A stretch of DNA of 64,000 nucleotides from Roseobacter sp. MH60115. Lineage in GTDB: Bacteria > Pseudomonadota > Alphaproteobacteria > Rhodobacterales > Rhodobacteraceae. The notes under the pieces were generated by a model, which worked only from the letters and a program-made list of their open reading frames with translations, did not search any database and had not been told where the DNA came from. The stretch spans positions 217,736 to 281,735 of the forward strand of contig NZ_JADOBQ010000006.1 in the NCBI RefSeq assembly GCF_015644665.1, read 5' to 3'. Position 1 is the first letter of the stretch; each line of letters starts with the position of its first letter. Shown here in pieces: positions 40,648-48,408 of the stretch. Position numbers and translations under genes: made by a program.

Positions 40648-41234
40648 TGGCCAAGGGAATGAAATCGGCACCAACGCGTGCAGCTACCTCCACAGGGTCG
40701 AAAACAGTGACCCGTCAGGCGACGAAGACGGTGTCAAAAGCGCCGGCTAAGTCCACCATGACCAATGCGGTCACACGGGGGCAGCTTCAGGGGGCTGCGA
40801 CAAGCGGGCCCAAGAAACTCGAACCCTCTAACTTTCTGTTCTCCAAGTCCCTCGTGAACAAGGCAAAATCATGGACGCATAAAACCTTTGGCACCACGCG
40901 TCGCAAGATCCACAAGGCGCTGGCCGAAGATCCAGCGTTCCTGAAGAGCAAGCATGCGACCAAGGAAAACCTCAAGCGCATGAAGGCAGGCAAAGCTCCT
41001 CTGGCGCCCAAAAACGAACAGCTCGGCAAACGCAAGACAATGGAGCTGGATCACATCTGGGAGCGGCGCGACGGTGTGAAGGAGAACAGGGTGGACAACC
41101 TGCGGCTCGTCTCCCCACTGAAGCACAAGATGAAGATGATGCGAAAGTTTCATCAGGCAGCGGAGACGGAAATGCCGCGGGATCTGAAGGCAGCTCCTGC
41201 CAAGGCCGCCAAGCGGGGCGTCAAGACGCTGTGA
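40644..41234 (+). CDS. Basic HNH-type nuclease candidate
   Basis: The 196-residue protein starts at the ATGA overlap with the ATPase gene. Residues 1-60 are rich in lysine, threonine, serine and alanine and look disordered. The middle is basic and helical, and the C-terminal part has an HNH-like core: His137 in ELDHIWERRDG, Asn152 in VDNLRLV and His161 in PLKHKMK. This is the spacing of small HNH/GHH nucleases, which cut DNA or RNA and occur both in phage defence and as secreted toxins. Activity is inferred from motifs only. No immunity gene can be recognised next to it. Confidence 0.7.
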   Translation: MMAKGMKSAPTRAATSTGSKTVTRQATKTVSKAPAKSTMTNAVTRGQLQGAATSGPKKLEPSNFLFSKSLVNKAKSWTHKTFGTTRRKIHKALAEDPAFLKSKHATKENLKRMKAGKAPLAPKNEQLGKRKTMELDHIWERRDGVKENRVDNLRLVSPLKHKMKMMRKFHQAAETEMPRDLKAAPAKAAKRGVKTL

Positions 41235-41316
41235 CTCTCGCGCACTAAAGCCTGTGCGGCCTGTTTCAGCGGGCCGCACATGGACCTGCAGACCTCAAGC
41301 AATGGGAGCAAATCAG

Positions 41317-42180
41317 ATGGACTGGAGCATCTTTCCGAATTGGGTGTGGAGCATGGTGCAAGAACCGATCACGCCGATTTTTCTGATCTTCATGACCGGG
41401 ATACTGGCGAGTGGTCTGTTCCACACTGTCTCCCGATCAACCCTGACAGTGCTGAAAGTGCGCAAGCTGACAAAGCAATTGGAAGATCTGGGCCCGGATT
41501 CCAGTGCCGCACAGCGCATCTGGATCCTGGGCGGGGCCATGAAGAGGGCTTTCACCGACGCCGGACTGGGGACGGAAGGCGGTGCACTTGCGGCCACTGC
41601 CGTCCCGTTGGAGAGCGGCGGTGGTGCGGTGAAACTTGACGCGGTGAACAGGTTTCTGGATCCTGCGCGGATCACTCAAACCACCCTGCCGATGTCAGCG
41701 CGCGTGACCGGCCCCAGCCTCGTGGCTTTGGGTGCTATCGGGACCTTTCTGGGAATCGTCGTGGGGCTGTCGAGCATTCGAACCGGCCTGAATTCGGGCA
41801 GCAACGCCGCCTTCCTGGCGGCAATCGGAGAGCTGTTGAACGGGGCTGCTTTGGCCTTCGTCACCTCTCTTTATGGGTTGGCCGCAAATCTCGTCTGCGG
41901 CAGTGTTCAACGCCGCGCCCAGCGTCATATCCGGGCATCTGCAGATGCGTTGTATCTCGCTGTTCTCAACCACCTGAACCCGTCATCGGACCAGAGGTTT
42001 CTGAACGGTCAATTCTATCATGTGCGACGTGCCCTTGAACAGGTTGCACAGGTTCTCGGATCGGAAACGAGCCCGATTTGCCGAAGGATTGACGCCGCAG
42101 CGGCCGCCGGCGCTGCCGACACGAAGCGTATAATCGATGCAATCGACAAAGCGGTGCGGGTTGAGACCCGCGTCCATTGA
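41317..42180 (+). CDS. MotA/TolQ/ExbB-superfamily proton-channel protein, ZorA-like
   Basis: From ATG 41317 (GGGAG eight bases upstream) the protein has 287 residues. One membrane helix lies at about 16-37. A MotA/ExbB-like core lies at about 130-200, with SARVTGPSLVALGAIGTFLGIVVGL and a further helix, ALAFVTSLYGLAANLV. The GTFLGIVVGL segment is typical of ZorA and related stators. It lacks the long cytoplasmic tail of the ZorA of Zorya defence systems. It should form the pentameric stator channel with the MotB-like protein whose gene it overlaps or abuts. Confidence 0.82.
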   Translation: MDWSIFPNWVWSMVQEPITPIFLIFMTGILASGLFHTVSRSTLTVLKVRKLTKQLEDLGPDSSAAQRIWILGGAMKRAFTDAGLGTEGGALAATAVPLESGGGAVKLDAVNRFLDPARITQTTLPMSARVTGPSLVALGAIGTFLGIVVGLSSIRTGLNSGSNAAFLAAIGELLNGAALAFVTSLYGLAANLVCGSVQRRAQRHIRASADALYLAVLNHLNPSSDQRFLNGQFYHVRRALEQVAQVLGSETSPICRRIDAAAAAGAADTKRIIDAIDKAVRVETRVH

Positions 42181-42209
42181 CGGACCGCGTCAGTCAGGAG
42201 AAGCCTGAG

Positions 42210-42920
42210 ATGGAAAATGACGAAGCGGATACGCTGGCCTGGAGCTTGATGGATATCATGGCTGCGACCATGTTTGTCTTTGTTTTGCTGCTGGTTCTGT
42301 ACATTTACCTCTTTCGCGCAAACTACGAAGACTCTCCGGCGGTTGGGCCCTACATGTCCGATTTGGTTGCCCGTCGCTCTATGGTTCTGGACATGCTTTC
42401 CAATGAGTTCAGCAAGCGCGGCATCAAGCACGCTTTGGATATTGAACAGGCCGAGATTGCGATTGATGCGAGCGAATTGCTGTTTGCTTCAGGGCGATAT
42501 GAGCTGGACAGTTCGAGCACCCGCAATGTGGAACGGATTTCGGATGCACTGTTTGACACGTTGAAATGTTTCGCCGCGGCGGGCACCAGACCCTCGAACC
42601 GGTGCCCAAAGGGCGTGGACGGCAGCGTGCGGGCGTTGGAAGTTGTGGGACATACGGATAACACTCCGGTGCGAGCAGGATCTATCGCACAAGACAATCT
42701 CGATTTATCGGCACGCCGCGCCGCGCATTTGGTTCGGTCCCTTGAACGCAACAGCAACCTGACGCAATTGCGTAACCGTGATCACCAGTCGTTGCTGCTT
42801 GTTGTCGGGGCTGGAGCGCGTCGGCCTGCAAAGGCGCATGCCGGACCCGTTGCAGATGAACGTAACCGACGTATTACGATCCGTGTCGCTCTAGAGGCGC
42901 CATGGGTCGTGGTTCGGTGA
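42210..42920 (+). CDS. MotB/OmpA-domain stator protein, ZorB-like
   Basis: The 236-residue protein from ATG 42210 (AGGAG nine bases upstream) has one N-terminal membrane helix, DIMAATMFVFVLLLVLYIYL. Asp15 at its start stands where MotB and ZorB carry the proton-binding aspartate. An OmpA-type peptidoglycan-binding domain follows: FASGRYELDSSS, VVGHTDNTPV, NLDLSARRA and RNRRITIRV. A TTG at 42177 overlapping the previous stop would add 11 residues. With the ZorA-like partner it should make a proton-driven, wall-anchored motor. It ends the cluster. Confidence 0.85.
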   Translation: MENDEADTLAWSLMDIMAATMFVFVLLLVLYIYLFRANYEDSPAVGPYMSDLVARRSMVLDMLSNEFSKRGIKHALDIEQAEIAIDASELLFASGRYELDSSSTRNVERISDALFDTLKCFAAAGTRPSNRCPKGVDGSVRALEVVGHTDNTPVRAGSIAQDNLDLSARRAAHLVRSLERNSNLTQLRNRDHQSLLLVVGAGARRPAKAHAGPVADERNRRITIRVALEAPWVVVR

Positions 42921-43189
42921 GGCTTTTGTGAGCTCAGCTCAGCTCAGAATACTAGACGCCCCGCAAGACCTGGTTGGTCGGCCGCGGCAGCCTAAGACGA
43001 TTTAGCCCATTGATGCTTTTTGTACATGGCTTGAAAGTTGCCCCTGCATCGCAAATTAAATGATGGCCAAGTCCCATTTAGAGATGGTGGACGAAGCTAT
43101 CAATCCATCAATCCAACCAGATCCAGAGCAGGCTGGTAAACTCTGACTATGTTGATGAATCGTGGCTCTTATTGAGAATACATAGCTTA

Positions 43190-43564
43190 TCAAAAGAGAT
43201 CCAAGTCTCCTGTGGAATCCGGTTTTTCACCAAAATGAGTATGATTCTCGCCCTGGAGCAAGGACTGAGTCGCTTTAAGCTTCAATTTGGCACTAACTTC
43301 TTGCAAGTCAGCAGCGCTAAAACGAGATGCTTCCTGTCTGCTCATTAACAGCGTCATGAGAGCCAAATCCTCCAACGATTGCCTCAGGAAATCCAGGCCC
43401 TGAAGGTCCGTGATCGTACTTGTATCCGATGTCGTTTTTTCACCGACAGTTCGGCTGACGGTATTCTCAAGTTCAAACACTTGACCGGCCAGCCTGTCGA
43501 GGTAAGTTGAAAGTCTTTCAATTATCTTGTTAACAGGTTCTTCCGACCCGATATGAAGAGCCAT
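43190..43564 (-). CDS. Small che-operon protein with DxxxQ motif, candidate CheY-P phosphatase
   Basis: This 124-residue, mainly helical protein is the last gene of the chemotaxis operon, starting right at the end of cheY. In LQGLDFLRQSLEDL, Asp58 and Gln62 form a DxxxQ pair, the catalytic arrangement by which CheZ inserts a glutamine into CheY. Overall it is not clearly homologous to CheZ and is shorter. Some alphaproteobacterial che operons end with a similar small phosphatase gene. The activity is therefore inferred from motif and position. The coding sequence is AT-richer than most of the window. Confidence 0.6.
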   Translation of the reverse strand: MALHIGSEEPVNKIIERLSTYLDRLAGQVFELENTVSRTVGEKTTSDTSTITDLQGLDFLRQSLEDLALMTLLMSRQEASRFSAADLQEVSAKLKLKATQSLLQGENHTHFGEKPDSTGDLDLF

Positions 43565-43951
43565 TTACAAGCGACCCACCACAGCTTCTATGCAGTTGCG
43601 CAAACCCGCCTGTTCAAAGGGTTTTTTCAAGTAATTATTCATCCCGAGCTTCTTACCGTGATCAATGATTTGCTGCTCAGCGCGCCCCGTGATCAAAATA
43701 AACCCCACGCCTTTGGTTTTTGGCGCGGCGCGCAACTGGTGCAGAAGCTGCAATCCATCCATTTGCGGCATATTGTAGTCCGAAATGACCAAATGAACCG
43801 GATGCGTGGCCAATGCTTTCAAGGCGTCAACGCCGTTTTCTGCTGTTGAGACATTTCTTACACCGAAAGCGTCCAATGCCTGGGTTATCAAGCCACGGCT
43901 TGTAGACATATCATCCACAACCATAATTCTAATTTGGTCCCGCAATGACAT
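43565..43951 (-). CDS. cheY: Chemotaxis response regulator CheY
   Basis: This is a stand-alone receiver domain of 128 residues with the acid pocket VVDDM (Asp13, Asp14), phosphoacceptor Asp58 in VISDYNMPQMDG, threonine in ILITGRA and lysine in LKKPF. The start at 43951, behind AGGGAAAA, gives the usual CheY size; the open frame continues to 44119 inside cheR. It is one of two CheY genes in the operon. Confidence 0.92.
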   Translation of the reverse strand: MSLRDQIRIMVVDDMSTSRGLITQALDAFGVRNVSTAENGVDALKALATHPVHLVISDYNMPQMDGLQLLHQLRAAPKTKGVGFILITGRAEQQIIDHGKKLGMNNYLKKPFEQAGLRNCIEAVVGRL

Positions 43952-43953
43952 GG

Positions 43954-44838
43954 CTATTTTCCCTTTGACGCTGACGAAGTCTGGTTGGCTGAGTTCATTG
44001 GCCGATAAGTTGTTGGCCCATCTGTTTCGAAACCTGAGGCCTGCGGATCTGCAATCCTCTCGGAATGTCCTAGAAACAAGTACCCGTTCGGGTTTAGTAT
44101 TTGATGAAAGCGAGGCCAAAGACGATTTTGCGTCTCCGTATCAAAGTAGATGACGACGTTCCTACAGAAAATAACATCCATGCTCTGCTTCATTGGCCAC
44201 TTTGACAAAAGATTCAATTCGTTGAAGCGAACGAGGTTAAGAAGCTTACTGTTCGCGCAAAAAACTGTTTCTTCCTTCTCTCTCTTACGAGAGAAATACT
44301 TCTGGAGTAGTTCTTCTGGAATACCTGAGATCAAACGGTCTGGGTAGGTTGCCGCCTTCGCGAATTGAACCACATTGGCATCGATATCCGTCGCCAAAAT
44401 ACGAATGTCCATTTCATCGATGTCTGGAACTGCTTCCAACAACGACATCGCAATAGAAAGAGCTTCTTGGCCATTTGAGCATCCCGCTGACCAAATTCTT
44501 ACTCGGTCACCACTCCTCAGTCTTGGTAAAAAATCGTTCACCACACACTTTTGAAGTACGTCGAAGTGATGTTTTTCTCTAAAAAAATGAGAGACATTTG
44601 TGGTCAGTGCGGAAATCATGTGCCGTCTTTCGTGCCGACCATCTTCTGAACACACAAAGGCGCTGTAATTCTCGAAATTTGGAATGTCCAACGCCCGCAG
44701 CCTATGTCGTAACCGCGATTGAATCATCGACATTTTTTCAGCTGCTAATTGCAAACCACTCTCGCTATAGGCAAGTTGAGCAATCGCTTCGAAACTCTTT
44801 GCGTCGATGGCAGTATCTACGGATTGTGTCTTCATCAT
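43954..44838 (-). CDS. cheR: Chemotaxis methyltransferase CheR
   Basis: CheR methylates glutamates of chemoreceptors with SAM. The 294-residue protein has the N-terminal helical domain (RLRHRLRALDIPNFENY) and the catalytic domain with TTNVSHFFRE, IWSAGCSNGQEALSIAM, ATDID, and FCRNVVIYFD. It overlaps the cheW stop by four bases. No cheB is in the operon, so demethylation must be encoded elsewhere or be absent. Confidence 0.95.
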   Translation of the reverse strand: MMKTQSVDTAIDAKSFEAIAQLAYSESGLQLAAEKMSMIQSRLRHRLRALDIPNFENYSAFVCSEDGRHERRHMISALTTNVSHFFREKHHFDVLQKCVVNDFLPRLRSGDRVRIWSAGCSNGQEALSIAMSLLEAVPDIDEMDIRILATDIDANVVQFAKAATYPDRLISGIPEELLQKYFSRKREKEETVFCANSKLLNLVRFNELNLLSKWPMKQSMDVIFCRNVVIYFDTETQNRLWPRFHQILNPNGYLFLGHSERIADPQASGFETDGPTTYRPMNSANQTSSASKGK

Positions 44839-45293
44839 GCCGCATTGCTTTGTACGGACAGCACGATTGAGCTGAGATCCAGAACGCGGATCATCCTCTC
44901 ATCGATTAGAGTAATTGCACTTACGACGTTCACAGATGTGCTGGCCTGCATCTCCGGCGGAGGTTGCAGATCGTCCGCTGTCAAAGCAACAATGTCAGAA
45001 ACAGCGTCGACCAATAAACCGGTCATAACATCATCGTGGTTGACAACAATAATAACATTTCTATCGGTGTGTTTTTGTGGCTTCAGTCCCAGTCTTTCGG
45101 ATAAGTCCATGACTGGTAAAACTGTGCCGCGTAAATTGATTACGCCCTTCATATAACTTGGCGCATGTGGCAAAGGGGTCGTCTTTGTCCAGCCGCGAAT
45201 TTCGCGCACTGACATAATATCCAGGGAGTATTCCTGTTCTGCCAACTGGAAGGTCAACAACTCGATTGCCGTGGGGGTTTCTTTTTCGCTCAT
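44835..45293 (-). CDS. cheW: Chemotaxis coupling protein CheW
   Basis: This 152-residue CheW-domain protein links receptors to CheA. It shows the typical start LLTFQLAEQEYSLDIMSVREIRGW and the segment GVINLRGTVLPVMDLSERLG. It overlaps cheA and cheR by four bases each. Confidence 0.94.
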   Translation of the reverse strand: MSEKETPTAIELLTFQLAEQEYSLDIMSVREIRGWTKTTPLPHAPSYMKGVINLRGTVLPVMDLSERLGLKPQKHTDRNVIIVVNHDDVMTGLLVDAVSDIVALTADDLQPPPEMQASTSVNVVSAITLIDERMIRVLDLSSIVLSVQSNAA

Positions 45294-47542
45294 GCCGTCA
45301 GTCCTGTGGATGATTGAGTGGCCGCTGTGCCGGCGACGCCGATTGCGTTGGTGATGATGTCCGACGTATCCAAGATCAACGCGATCTGGCCGTCTCCGAG
45401 AATTGTTGCTGCAGCGATACCGGGAGCTCGATAAAAACTGTCATCAAGGCCCTTAATAACCACTTGGCGCTGATCTTGAATGCTATCGATAATCAAAGCC
45501 GCACGGCTTCCGTCTTCGTGGGCAATCAGCAGAACAACAGAGCCGTCATAATCTTCAACAGGTTCTCTATACCCAAGCTCTTTTCCAAGATCGAACAAGG
45601 GCACGAAACCGCTTCGAACGCGTACTACATTCGCGCCCGGCCGAACCATTTCGACATCCTCATTCGTCAGCGTGAGGGTTTCGATTACGACGTTCAGCGG
45701 GAGTACCAGAGTTTCTTCAGCTACTTGCACGACCATTCCGTCCAAAACAGCCAAGGTAAGTGGCAAAGAAATAGAGAATGTCGTGCCGACCCCTGGCGTC
45801 GACGCAATCGAAATACGACCGCCAAGTGCTTGAATGGAGGTGCGCACCACATCCATTCCGACACCGCGTCCCGAGAGGTCGGAAACGACAGATGCCGTCG
45901 AGAACCCCGGCAGAAACAGAAGATTGTCGATTTCAGTATCGGACAGAGATGCGTCTGCCGGAACCAGACCCTTGTCCATAGCAATTTGAAGGACTTTCGG
46001 TCTGTTGATCCCACCACCGTCATCCGAAACCTCGATGACCACTCTTCCTGAGCGATGCGCAGCTGTCAGGTTGACTTGCCCCTGTTCAGACTTGCCGGTG
46101 GCAATGCGATCTTCGGAGCTTTCGAGCCCGTGATCAACCGCGTTGCGGATCATATGCGTCAACGGATCAGCCAGTCTTTCGATCACGGTCTTATCGACTT
46201 CCGTGCTCTCACCTTCCGTATTCAAGCGCACATCTTTCCCGACGGCAGAAGAAGCCTCACGGACAATCCGTGACATGCGCTGAAAGAGAGATTTCACCGG
46301 CTGCGCCCGGATCATCATGACGCTGTCCTGAATATCTCGGGTCAGTCGCTGGAATTCCTCTAGCCCATTCATTGCATCCGAATGCGGCGAGAGGCCGGAG
46401 CTTTCAAGGCTTTGAGACAGCATTGCCTGATTGATGACAAGTTCGCCAACCAAGTTTACCAGCCGTTCAATGCGGTCCAGATCCACACGCACAACGGACT
46501 TGGCGGCGGCGGCTTGAGATGGCGCCTTGGGTGGTGAAGCCTTTGGCTTGGCAGCACCATCAGGTTGTGAGGCCACCTCTGGTTCGGGCTGCACATCTTT
46601 GACAGGTTCATCCACCGGGGCAAGCGGTGGAATTTCCGGTGCGGCATCGACATCCTTCGGCTGATCTTCGGCCTCTGCCTCGGCCACTGATTGGTCGGGC
46701 ACATCAGGTTCCTCGGCATCACCTGAAGCATCGTTTTTCTCGATACTGAGCGTGCACAAACCTTCTACAAACTCAAAAGCCGCCGAAATCTCTGCTTCGT
46801 CCACATCGGTCTTCAATTCGATCGTCCAGGACAAGTAGGATTGCTCTGGAACAAGCGTGTCGAAATCGGGCAGCTCATCCAAATGGCAGGTAACGGTGCA
46901 TTCGCCTAGCTCATCCAGCGTCCGCAGCATGTGAAAGGGTTCATTGCCGGTTTCAAACAGATCATTGTCCGGTTTGAAGCGGATGATGAAACCCGCGTCA
47001 GAAGGGGTAGGCAGATCGTCCAACGGGGGAAGGTCCGGCAAATCAGGCCCGCCGTCCTCCTCGTCGCCGAGGTCAAGGTCGAAGGACAGCGCCGCAGGCT
47101 GGAAATCGATCTCTTCCTCTTCTACTTCTTCCTCTGCGGCGCCGGTTTCGCCTAGAAGACCGTCAAGAGAGGCCAGAAGTTTTGCCGTTTCATCTTTGGG
47201 CAGATCACCGTCGTCCCGGCTGATCCGCACCAGGTCCGAAAGGTGGTCGGCGCATTGGAAGAATATCTTGCGGGCGTCGCTCTCGGGCGACATTCTGCCC
47301 GCGCGCACCTCGTCCAGGACCGTTTCGAACCGGTGGGCAAACCGCACGAGCGCTTCCAACCCGAAAGCACCGGCGCCACCTTTGATGGAATGAACCGCAC
47401 GAAAGACGACGTTGATCGTTTCGGGGTCTTCATCTCCATCATCCAGCGCCTGCAGCCCATCCTGCAGCGCCTCCAGAAGCTCCTCGCACTCGATGAAGAA
47501 CGAGGCGCGGATTTCTGCCATGGGATCATTGGACTCTGACAT
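45290..47542 (-). CDS. cheA: Chemotaxis histidine kinase CheA
   Basis: The 750-residue protein has the CheA domain order: HPt with phosphoacceptor His51 in AVHSIKGGAGAFG, an acidic linker with a CheY-binding-like part, a proline/alanine-rich linker, and dimerisation helices (RIERLVNLVGELVINQAMLSQ, here residues split over the P3 region). The HATPase domain has HMIRNAVDHGLE and GRGVGMDVV, and the C-terminal CheW-like domain begins LPLTLAVLDGMVVQV. All kinase boxes look intact. Confidence 0.95.
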   Translation of the reverse strand: MSESNDPMAEIRASFFIECEELLEALQDGLQALDDGDEDPETINVVFRAVHSIKGGAGAFGLEALVRFAHRFETVLDEVRAGRMSPESDARKIFFQCADHLSDLVRISRDDGDLPKDETAKLLASLDGLLGETGAAEEEVEEEEIDFQPAALSFDLDLGDEEDGGPDLPDLPPLDDLPTPSDAGFIIRFKPDNDLFETGNEPFHMLRTLDELGECTVTCHLDELPDFDTLVPEQSYLSWTIELKTDVDEAEISAAFEFVEGLCTLSIEKNDASGDAEEPDVPDQSVAEAEAEDQPKDVDAAPEIPPLAPVDEPVKDVQPEPEVASQPDGAAKPKASPPKAPSQAAAAKSVVRVDLDRIERLVNLVGELVINQAMLSQSLESSGLSPHSDAMNGLEEFQRLTRDIQDSVMMIRAQPVKSLFQRMSRIVREASSAVGKDVRLNTEGESTEVDKTVIERLADPLTHMIRNAVDHGLESSEDRIATGKSEQGQVNLTAAHRSGRVVIEVSDDGGGINRPKVLQIAMDKGLVPADASLSDTEIDNLLFLPGFSTASVVSDLSGRGVGMDVVRTSIQALGGRISIASTPGVGTTFSISLPLTLAVLDGMVVQVAEETLVLPLNVVIETLTLTNEDVEMVRPGANVVRVRSGFVPLFDLGKELGYREPVEDYDGSVVLLIAHEDGSRAALIIDSIQDQRQVVIKGLDDSFYRAPGIAAATILGDGQIALILDTSDIITNAIGVAGTAATQSSTGLTA

Positions 47543-47551
47543 CGGACCCCC

Positions 47552-47917
47552 TTATCCCGCAACCATCTGCAAAGCCTTGATCAGCTTTGAGGGGTCAAAT
47601 GGTTTCACAATCCACCCGGTAGCCCCGGCGTCACGTGCGCGCGCTTTCAACTCTGGCGCCGCTTCGGTCGTGAGAACCAGAATAGGCGTGGCGCGATGCT
47701 TATCCTGACCGCGCACCGCATCGATAAATCCGAACCCGTCCATACGCGGCATGTTGATGTCGGTAATGATCGCGTCGGGCTCGATACCATCCAGAACCTC
47801 GATCCCGTGCACGCCATCATCGGCGGTATGCACGTTGAAACCAGCAGGCAGCAGCGCGAGACGTATCATGTCACGCATGGTGCGGCTGTCGTCCACAGCC
47901 AGAATTTCCAATGTCAT
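47552..47917 (-). CDS. cheY: Chemotaxis response regulator CheY
   Basis: This 121-residue single receiver domain has AVDDSRTMR (Asp9, Asp10), phosphoacceptor Asp53 in IITDINMPRMDGFGF, and lysine in IVKPFDP. It is upstream of cheA, overlapping the STAS gene by four bases, and belongs to the CheY form normally paired with CheA. Confidence 0.93.
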   Translation of the reverse strand: MTLEILAVDDSRTMRDMIRLALLPAGFNVHTADDGVHGIEVLDGIEPDAIITDINMPRMDGFGFIDAVRGQDKHRATPILVLTTEAAPELKARARDAGATGWIVKPFDPSKLIKALQMVAG

Positions 47918-48189
47918 GTGCGTCCCCTTGCGACAGCTTCTGGTGTCAGGCCCATGACCCGCAGTTGATCGATCACGCGGTCGGAGGCATTGATCAGAGA
48001 GACCGAGCGACCGGCCTCAACAGCGCTGGTCGCGGCAGACAGGATAACTTGCAGGCAAAGCGCGCCGAGGTGCTTTACCTCCGACAGATCCAGAACGAGT
48101 TCCCCGTCGGAGTGTTCTTTCAACGTGGTCGCCAAAGCGGAGGCTGCGGGCAGGTCGAGCCGGGGAGCGAGTTGGACGGGGGCACTCAT
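47914..48189 (-). CDS. STAS-domain protein of the chemotaxis operon
   Basis: From ATG 48189, preceded by GGAGAGCG, the protein has 91 residues and a STAS fold (LVLDLSEVKHLGALCLQVIL). The usual phosphorylatable serine after the DLS strand is replaced: the loop reads KHLGALCL, without DxSG. STAS proteins in che operons of alphaproteobacteria are known, but their role is not settled. It is the first gene of the operon. Confidence 0.85.
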   Translation of the reverse strand: MSAPVQLAPRLDLPAASALATTLKEHSDGELVLDLSEVKHLGALCLQVILSAATSAVEAGRSVSLINASDRVIDQLRVMGLTPEAVARGRT

Positions 48190-48355
48190 CGCGCTCTCCT
48201 CAAATTGCAAGGTCTTTGCAGGTGCATCGCTCTCTCCACATCGGCTTCATAATCGAGTGCAGCGGTTGTAGAGCGCAGTCCGTTAAGACGGGGTTACCTG
48301 CAAAAAAACTTTTGGGGCATAATACCGCCCCCCGGAAGGACGAACATGGAAACAA

Positions 48356-48384
48356 GAAACCCCGGCGCTTAAGGCCGGGGTTTC
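48356..48384 (-). terminator. Terminator after the methyltransferase operon
   Basis: GAAACCCCGGC pairs perfectly with GCCGGGGTTTC around a seven-base loop. On the minus strand it follows the stop of the methyltetrahydrofolate methyltransferase gene and runs into a T-rich stretch. Confidence 0.8.
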
Positions 48385-48408
48385 AAACATCTTCCGTGGT
48401 GGATTGCG

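Noticed and set aside
38326..42920. A complete type IV secretion or conjugation locus
   Set aside because: Only a coupling-protein-like ATPase is present; there are no VirB4, VirB6, VirB8-10, pilin or relaxase genes.
41317..42920. A canonical Zorya defence system
   Set aside because: ZorC and ZorD are absent, the ZorA-like protein lacks its long tail, and the extra genes are not part of Zorya types I-III as I know them.
42921..43189. Short frame MAKSHLEMVDEAINPSIQ near 43060
   Set aside because: Only about 28 codons, no ribosome site and no resemblance to any family; treated as intergenic.
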